Source: JACKLD01 sp049297695 | GTDB lineage: Bacteria > Pseudomonadota > Alphaproteobacteria > UBA2136 > UBA6156 | DNA length: 7,554 nucleotides | Assembly: GCA_049297695.1 (NCBI GenBank) | Contig: JBAQUT010000068.1 | Span: 1 to 7,554, forward strand | Direction of reading: 5' to 3' | Shown here: piece after piece, positions 1 through 4,474 of the stretch | How positions within the stretch are numbered: the first letter of the stretch is position 1 | How the letters are laid out: each line of letters opens with the position of its first letter | The notes under the pieces: generated by a model | Seen by the model: the letters and a program-made list of their open reading frames with translations, nothing else | Database searches by the model: none | Told to the model about the DNA's origin: nothing | Position numbers and translations under genes: made by a program

Positions 1-1
1 G

Positions 2-325
2 GTGTTGAGCGACCCGTTGAGCGATGCCTTGGACGATGCTGGGTTGGCCAAGCGGTTGGGGGTGGGTGAGGACATTGTGACCGAGTTGTTGGACGAGGCC
101 GTGGTGAAGGAGGCCATGGTGCGGCGGGTGGCGGAGATTGCTCCCGACGAGTTGGCCGAAGTTGACCGTGCCATGTTGATGCGTGCCAAGGAGGGCCATG
201 TGGGAGCGGCGCGGTTGCTGTATGCCCGCATGGAGGCCAAGGCGGGGGGTATGGAGGACGGTACGTTGCCGAGTTTGGAAGAGTTGGAGGCGGAGTTGGC
301 GGTGTTGCGTTCAGTTCAAAAATAA
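2..325 (+). CDS. Terminase small subunit-like protein (possibly 5'-truncated)
   Basis: The reading frame is open from the window edge. The GTG at position 2 is the first possible start, but the true start may lie outside the window, so treat it as possibly partial. The 107 visible residues are acidic and helical. A short helix-turn-helix-like stretch (AKRLGVGEDIVTELL, about residues 16-30) precedes a helical segment (residues 50-80) that ends in a charged tail. A small DNA-binding protein upstream of the large terminase fits the small terminase subunit, which recognises phage DNA and regulates TerL, but no diagnostic motif is visible. Codon use (TTG, GTG, GCG) matches terminase and portal, so it belongs to the phage backbone and not to the AT-richer inserts. 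It could instead be an unrelated phage regulatory protein. Confidence 0.5.
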   Translation: MLSDPLSDALDDAGLAKRLGVGEDIVTELLDEAVVKEAMVRRVAEIAPDELAEVDRAMLMRAKEGHVGAARLLYARMEAKAGGMEDGTLPSLEELEAELAVLRSVQK

Positions 326-340
326 AATAGTGTTACGATT

Positions 341-862
341 ATGAGAGTGGTGTTCTTTTTGATGGGCGTGATGTTCCCCATGTGGGTGATAGCGGTGCCG
401 TTGGACATTCGATACGGAGTCAACGAGGTTGATGTGAACGGGGACGGAGTGAAGGATGTTATTGTAAGGTTGCGGTGGGAGAATGGGAACGCCCACTCGT
501 TTGATAGATATGTGGTGGCTGTTCATAGGGGAGGGGAATGGCTGGAGGTTCCTTTGGGAGATAAGCAGGATACTCGCTTTATAACGGCTGAGGGGGCGGA
601 TTGCGTGACAGAAGATGATAGGGCTTTCCATGTAAATTATACATTTGAGTTGGTGGGTGGAAAACCGCATTTACGGGTAACTTCATATACGCGGGTATGG
701 GAAGAAGGTTTGGAAAAATATCCTGTTTATAAGACGGTTTATGAACTTAAGGCACGTCAAGGTATGCTCGTTGGTTTTCCAGATATTTGGTTAGAAAAGG
801 GGAAACCAGAATTGTTGAAAGAGCGCGTGTGTGATGTGCGAAGTGTTATGCCGAGGAAATAA
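341..862 (+). CDS. Exported protein with a DxNxDGxxD calcium-type loop, unknown function
   Basis: This 173-residue protein begins with a basic residue and a hydrophobic stretch (residues 3-18), and IAVP around residues 17-20 could be a signal peptidase site, so export to the periplasm is likely. Just after it, D31-N33-D35-G36-D39 form an EF-hand/VCBS-like calcium loop (DVNGDGVKD), followed by NAHSFDRY at 50-57. Two cysteines (C88, C164) could form a disulfide after export. The rest alternates as beta strands would. It reminds me faintly of small periplasmic CarG/CpmJ-type proteins, which share an N-terminal DxNGDGxxD segment, but that is from memory and weak. It starts 15 nt after the previous gene with no strong ribosome-binding site and is more AT-rich than the backbone. 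It has no obvious virion role, so a lysogenic-conversion gene is plausible. Confidence 0.6.
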   Translation: MRVVFFLMGVMFPMWVIAVPLDIRYGVNEVDVNGDGVKDVIVRLRWENGNAHSFDRYVVAVHRGGEWLEVPLGDKQDTRFITAEGADCVTEDDRAFHVNYTFELVGGKPHLRVTSYTRVWEEGLEKYPVYKTVYELKARQGMLVGFPDIWLEKGKPELLKERVCDVRSVMPRK

Positions 863-876
863 TGAACATGTGGAAA

Positions 877-885
877 TGATATAAT
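877..885 (+). promoter_or_regulatory. Perfect extended -10 promoter element upstream of the 923 gene
   Basis: TGATATAAT matches the extended -10 consensus (TGn followed by TATAAT) exactly. No good -35 hexamer lies 16-18 nt upstream, but extended -10 promoters can work without one. The expected start, about 7 nt downstream, falls inside the loop of the adjacent hairpin. New transcripts would therefore lack the left arm and escape termination, while transcripts from upstream would meet the whole hairpin. Confidence 0.5.
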
Positions 886-905
886 GCCCCTGATGGGGGT
901 TTTTT
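886..905 (+). terminator. Short hairpin with T tract (rho-independent terminator-like)
   Basis: CCCC (887-890) pairs with GGGG (895-898) around a TGAT loop, and six T residues follow at 900-905. The stem is only four G-C pairs, so it would be a weak terminator. It lies between the exported-protein gene and a strong Shine-Dalgarno (GGAGG, 911-915) for the ATG at 923. Confidence 0.5.
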
Positions 906-922
906 ATAGGGGAGGATGAAGG

Positions 923-1216
923 ATGTCGGAAGCATTTAAAGCTTATGAGACTGAGGGACGACCGCGTGCGACGATTTATGAGTTTCCAAATGGCCGTAAA
1001 GAAAAATGGGTTGGGGGTAGCCCCGCATGGAGAAATAATAATCCTGGGAATCTTCGTCCAGCAAAAGCACATCCAGGGCAAATCGGAGAAGCCTGGGGGT
1101 TTGCGGTGTTTCCGACAAAACACGCTGGGAAGATTGCTATGAGAGCTCAATTGCGAAGAAAATTGTATAACAATTTAACGTTGGAACAAGCTATTTATCA
1201 ATATGCCTCCAGTTGA
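923..1216 (+). CDS. Phage NNNPGN-domain protein, N-terminal half of a frameshifted gene
   Basis: The start has a strong GGAGG at 911-915, 7 nt upstream. The 97-residue product carries WVGGSPAWRNNNPGNLRPA (residues 29-47), then IGEAWGFAVFP (54-64) and LTLEQAIYQYA (85-95). From memory, this is the N-terminal domain of alphaproteobacterial phage-associated proteins, sometimes labelled structural protein P5-like, in which the frame continues through a YAPP motif. Here the frame ends in Ser-Ser-stop right after QYA, while the +1 frame supplies PPVDH and the rest of the domain (1203-1574). The two are almost certainly one gene of about 217 codons broken by an indel in the short C run at 1206-1210, or a sequence error. 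Transglycosylase-like activity is sometimes implied for NPGN proteins, but no catalytic residue can be assigned here. Confidence 0.65.
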   Translation: MSEAFKAYETEGRPRATIYEFPNGRKEKWVGGSPAWRNNNPGNLRPAKAHPGQIGEAWGFAVFPTKHAGKIAMRAQLRRKLYNNLTLEQAIYQYASS

Positions 1217-1574
1217 TCATAAACCAACACAGCATTACGTTGAATATGTTTCAAGGAAAACAGGTGTTTTGCCTATTACGAAGTTGTCGTCATTGAGTGA
1301 TGAACGGCTTTTGGATGTTGTGAATGCCATGGTTGAATTTGAAAAGAGTATTGAAGGTACGATAGACGTTATTTCGTTTGGCAAGACAGGTAAATATATC
1401 TGGCGGACTTCTCATGACGAGAAAGTACGGACAGACCATGCTGCGAGAGATGGGAAGGTGTTTGATTTTGCGAACCCTCCACAAGGTGGAAACCCCAGAG
1501 AGGATTACAATTGCAGATGCAAGGCAGAACCACTTCCGAAAGGAAGTTTAAAGGAGATTTTTCCAACCACATAA
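1203..1574 (+). CDS. Phage Mu gpF-like minor head protein domain, C-terminal half of the frameshifted gene
   Basis: The frame overlaps the preceding one by 14 nt. The ATG at 1203 has no ribosome-binding site, so this is best read as the continuation of the 923 gene and not an independent gene. Residues 1-52 (PPVDHK...HYVEYVSRKTGV...VNAMVEFEKSIEG) complete the N-terminal domain. Residues 67-110 then match the C-terminal signature of the Mu gpF / SPP1 gp7 minor head family: W67-R-T-S, D72, R76, H79-x-x-R82-x-G84, Pro-Pro 92-93, Gly-Gly 95-96, and DYNCRC at 101-106 with two cysteines. Family members are minor capsid proteins, and the same fold occurs at the front of MuF polymorphic toxins. This protein is far shorter than a full minor head protein. 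It ends 11 nt before the terminase start. Confidence 0.65.
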   Translation: MPPVDHKPTQHYVEYVSRKTGVLPITKLSSLSDERLLDVVNAMVEFEKSIEGTIDVISFGKTGKYIWRTSHDEKVRTDHAARDGKVFDFANPPQGGNPREDYNCRCKAEPLPKGSLKEIFPTT

Positions 1575-1585
1575 GGGGGTAATGA

Positions 1586-2923
1586 ATGAAGAAGTTATTA
1601 CGGGTGTGGGGGGATGTGCGGGTGTGGTATCGGCCGCATGGGAAGCAGAAGGCGTTTCATGCAGCGGGGGTGGTGGCCAGCGAGCGGTTGTTTTTAGCCG
1701 GCAACCGTGTGGGCAAGACCTTGGCGGGGGCGGCGGAGATGGGGTTCCATTTGACCGGATTGTACCCCGACTGGTGGGAAGGTGTGAGGTTTGACGGGCC
1801 GGTGGATGCGTGGGCCGCTAGTGTGACGCGGGAGGCCACGCGGGATATTGTTCAGGTGGCGTACTTGGGAAGAGGGAAGGTGCGGGGGGTGTTGCCCAAG
1901 CGGTTGGTGCTGGATGTAGTGATGAAAGGAACTGTGGCCAAGGCGGCCGACGTGGTGCGGGTGCGGCATGTGAGCGGGGGGATTTCGCAGCTTGGGTTTA
2001 AGAGTTTTGACCAGGGGCGGGAGAGTTTCCAAGGCACGGCGCGGCATGTGGTGCACTTGGATGAGGAGCCCACTTTGGAGGTTTACGAAGAATGTTTGTT
2101 ACGAACCATGACCGTAGGAGGCCATATGATGTTGACGATGACACCCTTGATGGGTGTGACGCCCATGGTGCGGCATTTTGTGGAGCATGAAGGGGAGATT
2201 GGCAAGGCCGTGGTGCGGGCCGGGTGGGCGGATGCGGTGCATTTGAAGCCCGCCGATGTGGGGCGGTTGCGGGCGAGTTTGCGTCCCCATGAAGTGTCGG
2301 CGCGGGAGCATGGCACCCCAAGCCTTGGGCGGGGGGCGGTGTACCCTGTGGCCGAGGAAGAGATTGCGGTGGAGCGGTTTGAGATACCTAGCCACTTCAA
2401 ACGGTGTGTGGGGGTGGACTTTGGGTGGGCCAACCCCACGGCGGCGGTGTGGTTGGCGTATGATGCCGACAACGACGTGGTGTATGTGGTGGATTGTTAT
2501 GTGCGGGCGGAGGCGACTCCGGCCGAGCATGCGGCGGAAGTGCTGGGGCGTGGGGCGTGGATACCAGCCGTGTGTGACCCGGCGGGGCAAGCGGCCAATG
2601 CGCGGGATGGGGTGAGTTTGGTGGAGATGTACGCGGCGGCGGGGGTACGGTTTACGCCCGCCGACAACAGTGTGGAAGCCGGATTGATGCAGGTGTTGGA
2701 GCGCATGCGCAGCGGGCGCTTGAAGGTGTTTGCCGACCTTGCGCCGTGGTGGGGAGAGTTCCGGAGTTATCAGCGGGACGGGAAAGGCAAGATTGTGAAG
2801 CGCAACGACCACCTGATGGATGCCATGCGGTATGCGGTGGTGAGCGGGTTGGGGCTGGCGGTGGCGGAGGGGGACAAGAAAGGGGTTGTGAGGAAGCGTA
2901 AGACGGGTTGGATGGGGGCTTAA
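1586..2923 (+). CDS. terL: Terminase large subunit (DNA-packaging ATPase/nuclease)
   Basis: This 445-residue protein has the two expected domains. The ATPase has Walker A GNRVGKT (39-45), Walker B VVHLDEE (155-161, acid pair D159/E160) and coupling motif TMTP (184-187). The RNase H-fold nuclease has GVDFGWANP (276-284, D278), CDPAG (330-334, D331) and NDHLMDAMRYA (407-417, D408/D412), the usual acidic triad. It docks on the portal, cuts concatemeric DNA and drives it into the prohead. The ATG at 1586 is preferred because a GGGGGT at 1575-1580 sits 5 nt upstream; the ATG at 1582 is in another frame. The gene is intact, uses backbone-type codons and ends in a basic tail (KKGVVRKRKTGW). Call is secure; the exact terminase subfamily is not. 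Confidence 0.95.
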   Translation: MKKLLRVWGDVRVWYRPHGKQKAFHAAGVVASERLFLAGNRVGKTLAGAAEMGFHLTGLYPDWWEGVRFDGPVDAWAASVTREATRDIVQVAYLGRGKVRGVLPKRLVLDVVMKGTVAKAADVVRVRHVSGGISQLGFKSFDQGRESFQGTARHVVHLDEEPTLEVYEECLLRTMTVGGHMMLTMTPLMGVTPMVRHFVEHEGEIGKAVVRAGWADAVHLKPADVGRLRASLRPHEVSAREHGTPSLGRGAVYPVAEEEIAVERFEIPSHFKRCVGVDFGWANPTAAVWLAYDADNDVVYVVDCYVRAEATPAEHAAEVLGRGAWIPAVCDPAGQAANARDGVSLVEMYAAAGVRFTPADNSVEAGLMQVLERMRSGRLKVFADLAPWWGEFRSYQRDGKGKIVKRNDHLMDAMRYAVVSGLGLAVAEGDKKGVVRKRKTGWMGA

Positions 2924-2960
2924 TAACCAGAGGAGAGATTGAGGTTTTATGTAACAGTTA

Positions 2961-2989
2961 TTGACGGGTTTGTAGGAGTGTGGTATGAA
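2961..2989 (+). promoter_or_regulatory. Candidate sigma70-type promoter inside the post-terminase insert
   Basis: TTGACG (2961-2966; five of six -35 consensus bases) is followed after exactly 17 nt by TATGAA (2984-2989; four of six), with a TGG extended -10 just before it. Transcription would start near 2996, close to the start of the small membrane ORF. It could therefore mainly serve the 3127 peptide and, by read-through of the 3222-3243 terminator, the 3258 gene. Confidence 0.4.
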
Positions 2990-3127
2990 ATGATTATGAA
3001 ACAGATAAGTATTTTTATCCAAACAAATAAGTTTTATGCCGTGGCTGGGATTATGTTTGGTGTAGGTTTTGGGGTTGGGTTTTATGCCTTGTCGATAATA
3101 GCACGGTTTGTATTTGGGTGTTACTGA
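2990..3127 (+). CDS. Small membrane protein, unknown function
   Basis: The 45-residue product has a short N-terminal part (MIMKQISIFIQTNK) and then one long hydrophobic, glycine-rich segment (residues 16-43, including GIMFGVGFGVGF) that would span the inner membrane. It ends GCY. I chose the ATG at 2990 because AGGAG at 2974-2978 lies 11 nt upstream. A TTG at 2939 would give 62 residues but sits only 3 nt after its AGGAG, and the ATG at 2996 is a third option. The GxxxG pattern could support helix packing. It is AT-richer than the terminase before it, overlaps the next mini-ORF as TGATG, and precedes a DAFRHxY-family gene, as does the 6194 peptide. A holin-like or immunity role is only speculation. 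Confidence 0.45.
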   Translation: MIMKQISIFIQTNKFYAVAGIMFGVGFGVGFYALSIIARFVFGCY

Positions 3128-3204
3128 TGTCTTATTTGTTTTACATGTTGTGGTTTGCAGGTGGGGTGGTGTGTGGGTTTGTTTGGGATGTGATTGTGGG
3201 GTGA
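3127..3204 (+). CDS. Tiny hydrophobic ORF, translationally coupled (25 aa)
   Basis: The ATG at 3127 overlaps the stop of the preceding membrane protein as TGATG, the usual layout for coupled translation. The product (MSYLFYMLWFAGGVVCGFVW, then DVIVG) is almost wholly hydrophobic and aromatic and would form one transmembrane helix. At 25 codons it could easily be chance. The coupling and the hydrophobicity are the only support. Confidence 0.28.
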   Translation: MSYLFYMLWFAGGVVCGFVWDVIVG

Positions 3205-3221
3205 GTATGAACGAATGAACG

Positions 3222-3243
3222 ACCACCGACAGGTGGTTTTTTT
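3222..3243 (+). terminator. Rho-independent terminator before the 3258 gene
   Basis: ACCACC (3222-3227) pairs with GGTGGT (3232-3237) across a GACA loop, and T residues run to 3243. This is the cleanest terminator in the window. It stands only about 15 nt before the start of the next gene, overlapping its 5' leader, so read-through or anti-termination would be needed to express that gene from upstream. Confidence 0.7.
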
Positions 3244-3257
3244 ATGGGGGTATGACG

Positions 3258-3938
3258 ATGCAAAATTACATAACAGGTGCTTATAACCGTAAATCTAACG
3301 ATATGGCTGACAAGTTAAACCTGCCAATTTCCCGTACATCCAGCCATAATGACGTGAGAGATGCCTTTCGGCATGTTTATACAAGTGCGAGAGTGACACA
3401 GGATTATGGTTTTTGGGCCGCTGAGACTTTAGGTGAACGAATTGAACGATATGGTAATAATACAGAGGCTGAATCATGGATGGATGCACGTAACAATCAA
3501 ATTGGAAGAGAGATTGGTTTATGGGCACAACAAAACCAAAAATCGGAAGAAGAAGTTGCAGAAGAAATTTTGAGACGTATCGACAATGGAGAAATTGTTA
3601 CAAATCCTTATGATCCTCGCAGAACGTTTGAAGTTCATGGAGATTGGGAGCGTGCCGTTAAAGAAAGTAAAGAAGCTTTGCAATCAGATTTGGATATTGT
3701 TTTGAGTAAAAATAAAGATAGACATCCCCATGATATAAAAATTGATTTTCATGTGTGGAATCAAGAAAGAGAAAAAGAAATTGAAAGGCAGAGAGCCAAC
3801 AAAAAACCGCATGAAAACGATGGCGATATTTTTGTTCATGCTTATGAACGACGAAATGGTGATGTCAAAAGTCATCATAGAAGCAAAGCAGATAACGATA
3901 TGACAAATAATAGAAGAGTTATTACTAAGTCAAAATGA
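3258..3938 (+). CDS. DAFRHxY-family (DUF6973-like) protein A with a C-terminal phage tail motif
   Basis: This 226-residue soluble protein of unknown function has a core of RDAFRHVYTSAR (34-45), QDYGFWAAETLGERIE (48-63), MDARNNQIG (75-83) and IDNGEIVTNP (108-117). The spaced R/D/H and D/N-N residues look like a conserved active or binding site. From memory this is the DUF6973 type, often exported or toxin-associated, but the name needs a profile search. After a charged helical linker, the C-terminus has HAYERRNGDVKSHHRS (194-209), a tail motif (Y-R-x-G-x-V-x-x-H-x-R-S) seen in other phage cargo proteins. The ATG at 3258 is preferred because TGGGGG at 3245-3250 is 7 nt upstream; the in-frame ATG at 3252 is too close. 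AT-rich codons differ from the flanking genes. The 6384 gene is its paralogue. Confidence 0.6.
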   Translation: MQNYITGAYNRKSNDMADKLNLPISRTSSHNDVRDAFRHVYTSARVTQDYGFWAAETLGERIERYGNNTEAESWMDARNNQIGREIGLWAQQNQKSEEEVAEEILRRIDNGEIVTNPYDPRRTFEVHGDWERAVKESKEALQSDLDIVLSKNKDRHPHDIKIDFHVWNQEREKEIERQRANKKPHENDGDIFVHAYERRNGDVKSHHRSKADNDMTNNRRVITKSK

Positions 3939-3954
3939 CGTGGGGTAGATTGAA

Positions 3955-4227
3955 ATGAAAAGAGAGTATGTTTACACGGTGCCGGGCCTTCAGAGGCCCA
4001 TTTTTTTGGGCGAGGGGAAGGATGCGAGGTTTGTGTTGGATGTAGGAGATGGTGAGGCCTGTGTGATGGTGAGTTATGACCCTGTGGAGGTTGTGGCCAA
4101 GGGGAAAGGCATGTGGGAAAAAGTTGAGGCGGAAGGCGGGGTGTATGGTGTGACCGCGGTGCGGGTGGGGGTGAAGAGGGTGGTGGGGTGGTGTGTGTTG
4201 AGGGTTGAGGAGAGTGCGAGGTGTTAG
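3955..4227 (+). CDS. Small phage protein of unknown function between terminase and portal
   Basis: The 90-residue product is not recognised. It is rich in Val, Gly and charged residues in short alternating stretches (FVLDVGDGEACVMVSYD, residues 26-42; VTAVRVGVKRVVGWCVLRV, 66-84), which suggests a small beta-rich fold with no signal peptide or membrane segment. Codon use is backbone type (GTG, GGG, GCG), unlike the AT-rich gene 16 nt upstream, so it is more likely an original part of the head module than cargo. GGGGTA at 3942-3947 serves as a plausible ribosome-binding site 7 nt before the ATG. A head-associated or decoration role is possible from position alone. Confidence 0.55.
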   Translation: MKREYVYTVPGLQRPIFLGEGKDARFVLDVGDGEACVMVSYDPVEVVAKGKGMWEKVEAEGGVYGVTAVRVGVKRVVGWCVLRVEESARC

Positions 4228-4239
4228 GCTTGAGGGATA

Positions 4240-4346
4240 AGGAAGCGCAGCTAGTACTTGCTATGTGAGGCGTGTGCCATGCTGGCGTGCAGGAAGAATG
4301 CGCGCTGCGCCCACCCCACAAAGGAACGGCTTGGCCGTGGTTTTTT
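4240..4346 (+). ncRNA. Structured RNA candidate ending in an intrinsic terminator
   Basis: This lies in the gap before the portal gene. GCGCAG (4245-4250) can pair with CTGCGC (4305-4310), enclosing a second helix: 4272-4279 with 4283-4290, eight pairs including three G-U, around a TGC loop. The terminator at 4326-4346 would close the 3' end. No known RNA family was recognised, and no promoter is obvious. It may be part of the portal mRNA leader and not a separate transcript. Confidence 0.25.
4326..4346 (+). terminator. Rho-independent terminator upstream of the portal gene
   Basis: ACGGC (4326-4330) pairs with GCCGT (4334-4338) over a three-base loop, followed by GG and six T residues (4341-4346). 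As with the other two hairpins, the portal and everything downstream would depend on read-through, anti-termination or a nearby promoter. A long palindrome starts 8 nt later. Confidence 0.5.
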
Positions 4347-4353
4347 ATGTGTG

Positions 4354-4411
4354 CCACGGGTTTACCCCGCTCGCCCCGTTGCTTCGCAAGGGACGCGGAG
4401 TAAACCCGTGG
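4354..4411 (+). repeat. Long palindromic element (REP/BIME-like hairpin)
   Basis: The arms 4354-4370 and 4395-4411 pair over 17 positions with one mismatch (CCACGGGTTTA outermost). The centre can fold into a smaller hairpin (TTGC 4379-4382 with GCAA 4386-4389). An open frame (4265-4447) crosses it, but that peptide is a by-product of the palindrome and I do not call it a gene. Strong intergenic palindromes of this form are often dispersed host repeats; no second copy is visible here, so its mobility cannot be judged. It could also act as an RNA hairpin protecting or blocking the portal mRNA leader. Confidence 0.6.
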
Positions 4412-4474
4412 ACAGAGGTTGGGCGTAACTGTTTGGGTAAACTGTAATCATGAACGGATGGGAAGGTGGGATTT

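Noticed and set aside
304..334. TAAAAT as a -10 for the 341 gene
   Set aside because: No -35 hexamer sits at 16-18 nt spacing and the start would be only a few bases before the ATG; too weak to call.
2099..3226. Long open frame on the - strand across the terminase (375 codons)
   Set aside because: It is a shadow of the terminase codons: low-complexity, His/Pro-rich, with no domain, and it overlaps TerL whose motifs are complete.
4240..4325. tRNA gene
   Set aside because: The pairing does not give an acceptor stem, anticodon arm and T arm in tRNA order; no GTTCGA-like T loop is present.
4265..4447. 60-codon + strand frame upstream of the portal
   Set aside because: It crosses the terminator and palindrome; its sequence (HGFTPLAPLLRKGRGVNPW) comes from the palindrome, and it has no convincing start context.
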